From contig JADCRZ010000016.1 in assembly GCA_015069695.1 (NCBI GenBank), forward strand, positions 62,001 through 126,000: a DNA stretch of 64,000 nt, in the 5' to 3' direction. The stretch comes from Williamsia sp. (GTDB lineage Bacteria > Bacteroidota > Bacteroidia > Chitinophagales > Chitinophagaceae). The notes beneath the pieces are model-generated. The model searched no databases, was not told where the DNA came from, and saw nothing but the letters and a program-made list of their open reading frames with translations. This document shows, piece after piece, positions 38,650 to 47,522 of the stretch. A program made the translations under genes and the position numbers. Each line of letters starts with the position of its first letter. The first letter of the stretch is position 1.

Positions 38650-41268
38650 ATGCTGAAAAACACGACGCGCCTGGCTATTACATCCATGTTGATTTTAGCA
38701 ACGGCGCTGCTCTTTGCAGTCATACCCGGCCGCGCCTTGGCCCAACAGATGCAGGTAACCCTTGTGACTGATCAGAAGCCGGGAGGGCCGGTAGTACATG
38801 GGCTGGACAAAATAACCGCAGCACTGCAAGCCTTGCATATAGTTGTAAAAAAAGCATCCAGCATGGATGAGGCAGGAACCGGCACCGTGATCGTGGCGGG
38901 TTTGTCTGAAGGCAGCGGGCCAGCAGCACAGTTGTTGAGATCGGGGCATCACACCGTGCCTCATACCGCAGAAGCCTTATCTGTCTGGAAAGCAAACGCA
39001 GGTGGCAAACCCATGTGGGTTTTCAGTGGCTATGACGACCGTGGACTGATGTATGCCTTGCTGGATGCCGCTAACCGGATCAGCTGGAGCAAAAACTCCC
39101 GGCAGCCACTGGCCCGGCTGGAGGAGATCACGGAAAAGCCGGCGGTAAAAGACCGGGCCATTTCCCTCTACACCATGAACAGGGCCTATTGGGAAAGCCG
39201 GATGTACAACAAAGACTACTGGGCAAAGTACCTGGATATGATGGCAGAGAACAGGTTGAACACGCTGGTCGTTATTTTCGGGTATGAAAACGGCGGCTTT
39301 CTGGCGCCCTGTTATCCGTACTTTTTCGATACGGAAGGCTACCCGGACGTAAAGATGACCGGTCTCACAGCAGCACAGCAACAAAAAAACCTAGATGCAT
39401 TCAACGGGCTGATCAGCATGGCACACGCACGCGGCATCAACTTCACCGTAGGCATCTGGGATCATGTATACCGGGGTGGCGTACAGGGGGGCGGACTGGC
39501 CAATACAAAGAACGCGCCGGACCAGCCGGTACCCGGACTGGTATGGGGTATTACGGAAGCCAATCTTGTCAGCTATACAAAAGCTGCCCTGGAAAAATTT
39601 ATCAAGCTGGTACCCGGATTGGATGCGATCCAGTTCAGGCTGCATGATGAATCAGGGTTGAAAAAAGAAGAACAGGTTGGCTTCTGGCTTGATGTATTCA
39701 AGATGATCAAAAAAGATTACCCTGCCATGCGGCTCGACCTGCGCGCCAAAGAATTGCCCGATGCTGTGATCAAAGGTGCGCTTGACATTGGCGTAAATTT
39801 CCGGGTCAATACCAAGTACTGGATGGAACAAATGGGCCTCCCCTACCATCCTACCCAGATCAACCCCGAAAAAAGTCCGCGCCGCCACAGCTATTCAGAC
39901 TTGCTGCGGTATCCGCAACAGTACAACATGTACTGGCAGCTCTGGAGCGGCGGCACAACAAGGATTCTGTTGTGGGGCAGTCCTGATTATGTAAAACGTT
40001 TTGCAGCAACAACGCATTTGTACGGGGGAGAGGGATTTGAGGTGAATGAACCGCTTGCTACAAAAATGGAAGCCCAGCCACATGATACGGTCCCGTTTGG
40101 CCTGCTGAATCCTGCTTACCGGTACTACGACTATGAGTTTGAACGCTACTGGCATTTTTTTCAATCGTTTGGCCGCATTGCCTACAATCCCAATGTAAAC
40201 CCTGCTATCTGGAAAGAGGAATTTGCAAAAAGATTTGGCCCGGCCGGTCCTTCCATCCAGAACGCGCTGCAGGAAGCCAGCTGGATCCTGCCACGGATCA
40301 TTTCTTCCTGTTATCCATACACGCAGTTTCCTACAACCCGGGGCTGGGCCGAAAAACAACACATGGGCACCCTGGCCGCGTATGCCAAGGCAGACCCGAC
40401 CGATCTGCGGCAGTTCACCACATTTGACGAAGAAGCCAGGCTGATAACAGAAAAGGGCGAAACGCCCAAAATGCTTCAATCAGCCAACAGCCGCTGGTTT
40501 TTCAACAAGGCTGCCAGCATCAGCCGGCAGATAACCCAGGCAGAAAACGCAGCCGGGAATGGAGACAACAAAGAACTCTTTTCAACCCTCACCGATCTCA
40601 AGATCCTGAAGGGGCTGGCCCTGTATTATGCCAACCGGATACCGGCTGCTGTTTACTACAGGCTATATGACCATACCAAAAATGCCACTACCCTTGATTC
40701 TGCCATCCGGTACGAAACAGATGCAGTGGCTGCCTGGAAACAGCTCGTACAGGATGCCGGAGACGTGTATACCAGCGACATCAGCATGGGCCTGCGCGAA
40801 GCAGACTTGTGCGGGCATTGGAAAGACGGATTAACAGCCCTGGAAAAAGACCTGGACAACCTGCGCACGGAAAAGAGCGGCTTACAGAACAACAACCCAA
40901 CAGGACCTGCTGTGCCTGTTGCCATTGCCTACAGGCAGCCCAGCTTCACCGTAGTCCACCAGCCACTTACCAGTATCACACCGGGAAAGCCGGTCGTGAT
41001 CACGGCAAAAGTGCAGGCACCCGCAGGTGTAAAATGGGTGAGACTCAAATACAGGAGCGTAAACCAGGAAGAAGAATACAAAACCCTTCCCATGACCGCT
41101 ACCGCAGAAAAAGGCGTCTACCGGGCAAGCCTGCCCGCAGATGCCGTCGAGCCATCATGGGATTTCATGTACTTCATCGAAATGATGGACAACAACCAGG
41201 CAGGCAGCATCTACCCGGACCTGAACATACAAACGCCCTACTACATGGTAAAAGTGACAAGACCCTGA
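38650..41268 (+). CDS. exported glycoside-hydrolase-like protein, unclassified (paralogue B)
   Basis: This 872-residue protein has an ordinary signal peptide (hydrophobic residues 8-31, ending ALAQQ) instead of the Tat signal of paralogue A. The same blocks follow in the same order: a GH20/GH67-type N-terminal domain (PMWVFSGYDDRGLMYALLDA), a barrel-like region (NRLNTLVVIFGYENGGF, IQFRLHDESG with Glu334, NTKYWMEQMGLPYHP, RILLWGSPDY, FEVNEPLATK), a shared FGRIAYNPNVNPAIW stretch, a helical part and an immunoglobulin-like C-terminal domain (about 770-870). The Glu in H-[GD]-E-S-G is conserved in both and is a candidate catalytic residue. Function and family are unassigned. Its place behind sigma/anti-sigma and SusC/SusD genes makes a role in glycan breakdown likely. 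Confidence 0.6.
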   Translation: MLKNTTRLAITSMLILATALLFAVIPGRALAQQMQVTLVTDQKPGGPVVHGLDKITAALQALHIVVKKASSMDEAGTGTVIVAGLSEGSGPAAQLLRSGHHTVPHTAEALSVWKANAGGKPMWVFSGYDDRGLMYALLDAANRISWSKNSRQPLARLEEITEKPAVKDRAISLYTMNRAYWESRMYNKDYWAKYLDMMAENRLNTLVVIFGYENGGFLAPCYPYFFDTEGYPDVKMTGLTAAQQQKNLDAFNGLISMAHARGINFTVGIWDHVYRGGVQGGGLANTKNAPDQPVPGLVWGITEANLVSYTKAALEKFIKLVPGLDAIQFRLHDESGLKKEEQVGFWLDVFKMIKKDYPAMRLDLRAKELPDAVIKGALDIGVNFRVNTKYWMEQMGLPYHPTQINPEKSPRRHSYSDLLRYPQQYNMYWQLWSGGTTRILLWGSPDYVKRFAATTHLYGGEGFEVNEPLATKMEAQPHDTVPFGLLNPAYRYYDYEFERYWHFFQSFGRIAYNPNVNPAIWKEEFAKRFGPAGPSIQNALQEASWILPRIISSCYPYTQFPTTRGWAEKQHMGTLAAYAKADPTDLRQFTTFDEEARLITEKGETPKMLQSANSRWFFNKAASISRQITQAENAAGNGDNKELFSTLTDLKILKGLALYYANRIPAAVYYRLYDHTKNATTLDSAIRYETDAVAAWKQLVQDAGDVYTSDISMGLREADLCGHWKDGLTALEKDLDNLRTEKSGLQNNNPTGPAVPVAIAYRQPSFTVVHQPLTSITPGKPVVITAKVQAPAGVKWVRLKYRSVNQEEEYKTLPMTATAEKGVYRASLPADAVEPSWDFMYFIEMMDNNQAGSIYPDLNIQTPYYMVKVTRP

Positions 41269-41460
41269 TAATTCATTTACGCGGAGCAGCGTGCATTAAT
41301 ACGCATACAGGTTTGAACTTGATTGCATGTATCGAGTGAGACATTACACTTGGTGTGGATGCATCAACTTCTCATGCCCTGTACCATCCGCTGAATTCAA
41401 TTTTGTATAAGGCACAAACACACATATCACCCTGATAGATATTGCCGAATCTAAAAAGCA
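41269..41460. other. intergenic gap between convergent genes
   Basis: This gap of 192 bases separates the convergent stops of the glycoside-hydrolase-like gene (plus) and the efflux adaptor gene (minus). I see no coding frame, strong hairpin or repeat in it. Confidence 0.5.
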
Positions 41461-42594
41461 TCACCCCTCATCCCCCTTATTCTTCAGCACCATCAGCACA
41501 CTATAAGCCCCCCGGGTAACAATGTAGCCCCCGGGCAGTTCAGACTTGATCTCTGTGTAGTTGCCGGTTGATGAGCCGGTTTGTACGGGTACCATCTTAA
41601 AGCGATTTTTTGCTACCTGCTGAAATACATAGGGCTTTTCCTGCCATTTCACGATGGCTTCATCAGGCAGGGCAGTAACCAGGTTATTGTCCAACTGCAC
41701 CTGTGCGTTCATGAACATGCCCGGCCGCAGGTTTGGATAGTTGCGGTTAAAATCACAATGCACTTCACCGGCGCGGTCTTCACCAATGCTGGTTGATACA
41801 AAATGGATGGTAGCTTCATAGGTTTCCGGACTGCTGTTGGTAACAGCCACCACTTTCTGACCGGGTGCAAGTTTCAGCAGGTCTTTTTCAAATATGGTCA
41901 AACTGAGATGCAGGTCGGCCGGATCAATCAGTTCAAACAGGACATCTGTCGGGTTTACATAGCGGCCCTTGTTCACGTTTACTTTGGTAACAAAGCTGGT
42001 GGCCGGCGCATAGATGCGGGTGGTGCGGGAGATGCGGCCTTCTGTCAGCCCATCGGCATCGATGTTGATCAGCGCCAGCTTTTCGCGGAGGGAATGCACC
42101 AGGATCTGCTGGCTTTCCCAATTGGTTCTGGCTTCCTGGAATACTTTGTCGCTGCTGACCTTGGTCGCATTGAGCTCACGCTGGCGCTGGTAATCGGCTT
42201 CCAGAAAAGAAAGCCTGGAGCGGGCCATCAGGTAATCCTGCTGCAATTGGATGTATTGCGGATCTTCCAGTACAGCCAGCACCTCTCCCTTGTGCACCTG
42301 CATGCCCGGCAGCAGGTTCATGGTCTTTAAGTAGCCACCCAGCGGGAAAGTAATCGATACAACATTCTGTGGCGGCACATCTACCACCCCGTTTACCTGC
42401 AGCACCGGATGCACCCCCTTTCGCGCCGGCGTGTCTACTGCAATAGATGCATTCTGCATTTGCTCGGGGGTCAGCACCACTTCATCTTCCGCAGCAGCAG
42501 GCTCTCCGGCAGCGATCTTTGTTACCGGCTTGTCTCCGCACGATAAAATAAATATCAAAAAGCTGCAGAGCAGCAAAGTATTTTTCATGTTCAT
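41461..42594 (-). CDS. periplasmic adaptor lipoprotein of a heavy-metal RND efflux pump
   Basis: The true start is the ATG at 42594 or 42588, giving about 377 residues; the open frame continues further upstream but would overlap the pump gene. The signal ends in a lipobox (FILSC), so the protein is a lipoprotein. It shows the membrane-fusion-protein layout: a barrel-sandwich half motif (ITFPLGGYLKTMNLLPGMQV, GEVLAVLEDPQY), a coiled hairpin (YLMARSRLSFLEADYQRQREL), the second half motif (IYAPATSFVTKVNVNKGRYV) and beta-barrel and membrane-proximal domains (LRPGMFMNAQVQL). It links the inner-membrane pump to the outer-membrane channel. It starts 5 bases after the pump gene ends and is certainly co-transcribed with it. 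Confidence 0.92.
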   Translation of the reverse strand: MNMKNTLLLCSFLIFILSCGDKPVTKIAAGEPAAAEDEVVLTPEQMQNASIAVDTPARKGVHPVLQVNGVVDVPPQNVVSITFPLGGYLKTMNLLPGMQVHKGEVLAVLEDPQYIQLQQDYLMARSRLSFLEADYQRQRELNATKVSSDKVFQEARTNWESQQILVHSLREKLALINIDADGLTEGRISRTTRIYAPATSFVTKVNVNKGRYVNPTDVLFELIDPADLHLSLTIFEKDLLKLAPGQKVVAVTNSSPETYEATIHFVSTSIGEDRAGEVHCDFNRNYPNLRPGMFMNAQVQLDNNLVTALPDEAIVKWQEKPYVFQQVAKNRFKMVPVQTGSSTGNYTEIKSELPGGYIVTRGAYSVLMVLKNKGDEG

Positions 42595-42599
42595 CTGGT

Positions 42600-45500
42600 T
42601 TAGTTTGTTGCGCTGAATTTTTCTACCTGTATGGCAGCTTCGTTGGTTTGTTGAATAAGATCGAGATAGCTGGCCCTCACCTGGAATGCCTGGTTCAGCA
42701 GCACAACCCATTCCAGGTAGCTGATGGCCCCGCTGTTGAGGCGCTGGGTGATGGCGTTGATGGTGGCCATGGCATTGGGCAGCAGCACCGACCGGTACGT
42801 GGCGCCGTTCTCCCGGTAACGCGTGTACGAACGAATGGCATTGACCAGTTCTGCAGAAGCCTGCCGGCGGGCAGCCAGCAGCTCAAAAGACCGCTGGCGG
42901 ATCAGCAGTCCTGCCGCTTTGATGCGGGCCCGCTGTGCCGTTCTGAAAATGGGCAGGGCCAATCCGCCGCTTACCGAAGAGAACCGCTTGCTGCCATCAA
43001 AGTATTTCTCGTCTGTTCCGATCCGCTGGTAGCCGATGATAGAGCTGTTGCTGTAGCCTATACTGACCAGCGGAAGCAGCTTGCTGCGCTCCAGCTTTTG
43101 CTGCTCCCGGCTCAGGCCCAGTTGCTGCTGCTGCAACTGGATCGCGGGCGTCTGCTCCAGCAGCGATGTGTCCGGTACCGTTGTAAGGTTATAAGAAGGC
43201 TCTGCCGGCACAGGCTCATAACGGCCACTTCCGTTGAGCAGGAAATAAAAGCGGGTAAGCGCATTCGCATAAGCCGTTTTTACATCGCTCAGCTGCACGC
43301 TGATCTGCGTACGCTGGCTCTCTGCGGTGGCTTTTTCCACCAGGTCTGCATCACCGGCTTTGAAGCGCAGTTCTGTTTTTTGCAGAAAGGCACTGTAGAT
43401 GCTGTCAGCCTGCTCCAGCAATATTTGCCGCTGTTGCAGGACAAGCAGTTCGTAATAAACCGATTTTACTGCTGCCTTTAGCTGGATCGCATTGAGCCGG
43501 GTGGTGGTGCGGCTGATGTCGTAGCCGAGATGGGAGATGCTGCGCTGGGCCCGGTAAACAGCAGGGAATGAAATTGCCTGTGTAACAAGAAAACGGTTGT
43601 CGTTCGCGTTGCTGTTGAACTTGCCGTATTCAGCATTGATACTGGTGGACGGTATGTCGAGAAAAGCGCCCTGCAGCACTGCATAGTACTGTTCGCTGGT
43701 TTGATAAGCCCGGATCGATCCGCTGTTTTTCAGTGCGGTGTCGATGGCCGCAGGCAGGGTAATTTGCTGGGCCTGCATGGCAATGGGTGCAAAGAGCACC
43801 AGCGTAGTAACGGTCGCAACCCGCTTTGTCTTCTTAAGGGAACGTCCCTTTGTTTTTTCAAACATCACATAGAGCACCGGCAGTACATACAGGGTGAGCA
43901 GGGTGGCGGAGATCAGCCCGCCGATCACGACGGTGGCAAGCGGGCGCTGTACTTCAGCACCGGCCCCGTTGCTGAGGGCCATCGGCAAAAAGCCGAGCGA
44001 TGCCACAGAAGCCGTCATCAGCACCGGCCGCAAGCGGTTGCGGCCACCAGCCACTACCAGCTCCAGGATGCTGACAGGTCCCTTGTTCTTCAGCCGGTTA
44101 AATTCAGAAATCAATACAATGCCGTTGAGCACAGCCACGCCAAACAGGGCGATAAAACCGACTCCTGCGGATATGCTGAACGGCATGCCGCGAAGCCAGA
44201 GGGCAAATACCCCGCCGATCGCCGAAAGCGGAATGGCGGAATAAATCAGCACGCCCTCCTTCACAGACCGGAACGCGAAGTACAGCATCACAAAGATCAG
44301 GATAAGCGAAACAGGAACGGCAATGCTTAAGCGCTCTTTTGCCTGCTGCAGATTTTCAAAAGCGCCTCCGTACGTTACATAATAGCCGGGCGGGAAGCGG
44401 ATGCCCGCCTCTACTTTCTTTTGCATCTCCTGCACCACAGATTGTACATCGCGGCCCCGCACATTGAAGCCGACAATGATACGCCGCTGTGCATTCTCCC
44501 GCTGGATCTGGTTCGGCCCTTCAATTTCGCGGATAGTGGCAACCTGTTCCAGCGGTATCTGCTGACCGGAAGGCGTGGAGACAAGCAGGTTTTGCACATC
44601 GCCAACACCCGTCCGCCCCTCGCTGCCAACCCTTACCACCAAGTCGAACCGCTTCTCTCCTTCGTAAACCTGTCCCGCTGTTGCGCCCGCAAACGCGGCG
44701 TTGATCGTCCGGTTCACATCGTCAATATTCAATCCCCATTTCGCGATCTCGCCCCTGTTATAGCTCACCACGATCTGCGGCATACCGATCACCGTTTCGG
44801 CATACAGGTCCGCCGCGCCGGGGATGGTAGCGCTGATGGATTTGAGGCGGGCTGCATAAGCGGCGAGCGTATCCAGGTTGTCTCCAAATATCTTACAGAT
44901 CACATCCTGCTTGGCCCCTGTCATCATTTCATTGAACCGCATCTGTACGGGATATTGAAAACCCGTAGTAACCCCCGGCACCGCCTGTACTTTGGCAGCC
45001 ATCTTATCGGCGATCTCCGGGAACGAACGGGCCGATACCCATTCTTTCTTATCTTTTAAAATAATCACCACATCCCCGCCTTCCAGGGGCATGGGATCAG
45101 TGGGAATTTCGGCTGTGCCTACCCGTGTGACCACCTTTTGCACTTCCGGAAAGCTGTCGAGCAGGATCTTTGAGATCTGCTGCGTGGCTTTGATGGTCGT
45201 ATGCAGGTTGCTGCCGGTCAGCAGCCGGGTCTCTACCGCAAAATCTCCTTCTTCCAGCTGCGGAATAAACTCGCCTCCCATCCGGGAAAAAAGAAACAGG
45301 GCCAGTATAAACAAGGCAACGCCGGTGGCCAGCACCGTTTTGCGCATCCGCAGCACGCCTTTCAGCGAGCGGGCATAAACCTGTTCCAGCTTTGCCATGA
45401 TCCTATCAGACAAGTTTGGTTGATGGGAGATCTTTTTGCTGATGAACAGCGCACTCATCAAAGGCACATAGGTGAGCGAAAGCAGGAAGGCGCCCAGGAT

Positions 45501-46955
45501 GGCAAATGCCACCGTTTGCGCCATCGGCTTGAACATCTTGCCTTCTATGCCCTGCAGGGAAAGGATCGGCAGGTATACGATCAGGATAATGATCTGTCCG
45601 AACACGGCCGCGTTCATCATCCGCGAGGCAGACGATCCTACTTCAGCATCCATGTCCCCCTGGGATATCCGGTTAAGCCCGGCATACTGCTTTGATGCAG
45701 ACAGATGGTGCAGCACGGCTTCCACGATGATCACCGCGCCATCCACGATCAATCCAAAGTCGAGGGCACCCAGGCTCATCAGGTTGCCGCTTACGCCAAA
45801 AAGGTTCATCATGATAATGGCAAAGAGCATCGACAGCGGGATCATAGACGCCACGATAAATCCGGCGCGCAGGTTGCCCAGGAACAACACCAGCACAAAC
45901 ACCACGATAAGGGCGCCTTCAACCAGGTTGCGCTCCACTGTTCCGATGGCGTTGTTCACCATCTTGGTCCGGTCCAGGAACGGCTCGATGCGGATGCCTT
46001 CGGGCAGGGTTTTCTGGATGGCGGCAATCTTTTCCTTTACGCGTTTAATGACCTCGGAGGAGTTCTCGCCTTTCAGCATCATCACAATGGCACCAGCCAC
46101 CTCTCCTTCTGCATTGTAGGTGAGCGCGCCATACCGCACGGCGGCGCCTTCCCGCACTTCCCCGATGTCGCGGACCAGCACCGGCATCTGATCGGCCGTG
46201 CTCTGCACCACGATGTTCTGGATGTCTGCTATGTTCTGCACCAGGCCTTCACTGCGGATAAAAAGTACGGTCGGGCCTTTTTCAATATAGGCTCCTCCGG
46301 TGTTGCTGTTGTTGGTTTGCAGGGCATTGAAAACATCGCTGATGGTAAGCCGGAATGACTTGAGTTTTTCAGGGTTCACGGCCACCTCATACTGCTTCAG
46401 CTCGCCCCCGAACGATGACACATCGGCCACGCCCCGGGTACCCAGCAGCTGCCGGCGGATGATCCAGTCCTGGATCGTGCGCAGGTCAGCCAGGGAGTAC
46501 CTGTTCTCATACCCCTTTTCCGGCCGCACCACGTACTGGTAAATTTCTCCGAGCCCGGTTGTTACAGGCGCCAGCTGCGGCGTACCGGCATTGTCGGGAA
46601 TGTCGACCGACTGCAGGCGTTCACTCACCTGCTGCCGCGTCCAGTACACGTCGGCATCGTCGTCAAATACAATGGTAACCAGGGAAAGACCAAAACGCGA
46701 CAGGCTCCGGATTTCTTTTAATCCGGGAATATTGCTGTTGGCCTGTTCGATGGGAAAGGTAATCAGGCGTTCCACATCGGGGGCGCCAAGGGAGGGAGCG
46801 GTTGTAATGATTTGCACCTGGGTGTTGGTAATATCCGGCACGGCGTCAATGGGTAAGCGGGTTACTTCATAACCGCCCCAGGCAATCAATGCCAGGATAA
46901 ATAATCCGATAATAAGCTTGTTCCGGATGGAAAAGCTGATGATCCTGTTGAGCAT
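42600..46955 (-). CDS. CzcA-type heavy-metal RND pump fused to a TolC-like outer-membrane factor
   Basis: The ATG at 46955 (MLNRIISFSIRNKLIIG) gives 1451 residues; a TTG at 46988 is less likely. Residues 1 to about 1045 are a complete HME-RND proton antiporter. The proton-relay motif DFGLIVDGAVIIVE holds Asp399, Asp405 and Glu412, the pattern of CzcA (Zn/Co/Cd) rather than CusA (Cu/Ag). After the last membrane helices and a basic stretch (KKTKRVAT) comes a signal-peptide-like segment ending AMQAQQ near residue 1060. About 390 residues of outer-membrane efflux protein follow (ITLPAAIDTALKNSGSIRAY, coiled hairpins, QLQQQQLGLSREQQ). Such fusions are known in Bacteroidota. How one chain spans both membranes, or is cut, cannot be told here. 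Confidence 0.92.
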   Translation of the reverse strand: MLNRIISFSIRNKLIIGLFILALIAWGGYEVTRLPIDAVPDITNTQVQIITTAPSLGAPDVERLITFPIEQANSNIPGLKEIRSLSRFGLSLVTIVFDDDADVYWTRQQVSERLQSVDIPDNAGTPQLAPVTTGLGEIYQYVVRPEKGYENRYSLADLRTIQDWIIRRQLLGTRGVADVSSFGGELKQYEVAVNPEKLKSFRLTISDVFNALQTNNSNTGGAYIEKGPTVLFIRSEGLVQNIADIQNIVVQSTADQMPVLVRDIGEVREGAAVRYGALTYNAEGEVAGAIVMMLKGENSSEVIKRVKEKIAAIQKTLPEGIRIEPFLDRTKMVNNAIGTVERNLVEGALIVVFVLVLFLGNLRAGFIVASMIPLSMLFAIIMMNLFGVSGNLMSLGALDFGLIVDGAVIIVEAVLHHLSASKQYAGLNRISQGDMDAEVGSSASRMMNAAVFGQIIILIVYLPILSLQGIEGKMFKPMAQTVAFAILGAFLLSLTYVPLMSALFISKKISHQPNLSDRIMAKLEQVYARSLKGVLRMRKTVLATGVALFILALFLFSRMGGEFIPQLEEGDFAVETRLLTGSNLHTTIKATQQISKILLDSFPEVQKVVTRVGTAEIPTDPMPLEGGDVVIILKDKKEWVSARSFPEIADKMAAKVQAVPGVTTGFQYPVQMRFNEMMTGAKQDVICKIFGDNLDTLAAYAARLKSISATIPGAADLYAETVIGMPQIVVSYNRGEIAKWGLNIDDVNRTINAAFAGATAGQVYEGEKRFDLVVRVGSEGRTGVGDVQNLLVSTPSGQQIPLEQVATIREIEGPNQIQRENAQRRIIVGFNVRGRDVQSVVQEMQKKVEAGIRFPPGYYVTYGGAFENLQQAKERLSIAVPVSLILIFVMLYFAFRSVKEGVLIYSAIPLSAIGGVFALWLRGMPFSISAGVGFIALFGVAVLNGIVLISEFNRLKNKGPVSILELVVAGGRNRLRPVLMTASVASLGFLPMALSNGAGAEVQRPLATVVIGGLISATLLTLYVLPVLYVMFEKTKGRSLKKTKRVATVTTLVLFAPIAMQAQQITLPAAIDTALKNSGSIRAYQTSEQYYAVLQGAFLDIPSTSINAEYGKFNSNANDNRFLVTQAISFPAVYRAQRSISHLGYDISRTTTRLNAIQLKAAVKSVYYELLVLQQRQILLEQADSIYSAFLQKTELRFKAGDADLVEKATAESQRTQISVQLSDVKTAYANALTRFYFLLNGSGRYEPVPAEPSYNLTTVPDTSLLEQTPAIQLQQQQLGLSREQQKLERSKLLPLVSIGYSNSSIIGYQRIGTDEKYFDGSKRFSSVSGGLALPIFRTAQRARIKAAGLLIRQRSFELLAARRQASAELVNAIRSYTRYRENGATYRSVLLPNAMATINAITQRLNSGAISYLEWVVLLNQAFQVRASYLDLIQQTNEAAIQVEKFSATN

Positions 46956-47039
46956 AAGTCTGCAGGTGATAAGTTCAGGAAATAGCAACAGGCATACACA
47001 GAGAAGCCCGTTACGTGTAAAAAAGACAAGAATAACAGA

Positions 47040-47417
47040 CTATACCCGGGGAGGACGGAAAAGGGCTTTCAGCGTGGGATTGGGCCAATTGGAATAATAG
47101 GCAGGCAGGTACACGGATTTTTCAGGGGCGTAGACTTGTTTTACGATGGGCTCCCTGACAGTGGGAAAGAACAGGGCCTGCATGTTGTTGAAATCGATTT
47201 TGCGGAAGGGCAGCTGCATGTCGCGGTCGTTGTCGTTGTCGTTGTCATCCTCTCCCCAGTAATGCATGGAGATAAACTGGACAAACGTAAGACCGGAGCG
47301 GGTTTGCTGGTGTTCAATAAAATGAGAGACAAGGATGGGAAGTTTGACCAGCTGGTTGAGCGAGGTGGTATCCAACCACACAACTAAGAAAACAACATAT
47401 GTTAGAAACCTCCGCAC
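47040..47417 (-). CDS. small exported acidic protein of the metal-efflux operon, function unknown
   Basis: This 125-residue protein with a GTG start at 47417 is the first gene of the efflux operon. The N-terminus is hydrophobic (FLTYVVFLVVWL) and could be a signal peptide or anchor. A central acidic run HYWGEDDNDNDNDRDMQLPF follows, then a Pro- and Tyr-containing tail ending RPPRV. The alternating Asp/Asn run is a plausible low-affinity divalent-metal site. Similar small proteins occur beside CzcA genes in related bacteria, which I recall but cannot check. A -7 promoter box lies 5 bases upstream of the GTG, so the true start may be further in. The role is unknown; periplasmic metal buffering is speculation. 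Confidence 0.6.
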   Translation of the reverse strand: MRRFLTYVVFLVVWLDTTSLNQLVKLPILVSHFIEHQQTRSGLTFVQFISMHYWGEDDNDNDNDRDMQLPFRKIDFNNMQALFFPTVREPIVKQVYAPEKSVYLPAYYSNWPNPTLKALFRPPRV

Positions 47418-47421
47418 GCCG

Positions 47422-47429
47422 CAAATATA
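47422..47429 (-). promoter_or_regulatory. candidate -7 promoter box of the metal-efflux operon
   Basis: Read on the minus strand this is TATATTTG, an exact match to the Bacteroidota -7 consensus TAnnTTTG. A CTTG lies about 23 bases further upstream, near the position of the -33 element. Transcription would start almost at the GTG of the acidic protein, implying a very short leader or a later start codon. Confidence 0.45.
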
Positions 47430-47522
47430 TTTTAAGATGACAATATAAGGGGCAAGTTTTTTCAGTTCCCGTTCAGTTTAGTAGAAAAAATACCTGCACC
47501 TTTACCGACTAAACCGGAAGAA

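Noticed and set aside
42595-42711. Long start of the efflux adaptor (extra 39 residues beginning MGCAAEPG)
   Set aside because: This part overlaps the pump gene, has no signal character, and the lipoprotein signal begins at 42594 or 42588.
43701-46358. Long plus-strand frames opposite the CzcA pump, rich in His, Arg and Gln
   Set aside because: They run antisense to a well-conserved pump, have biased composition and no recognisable features.
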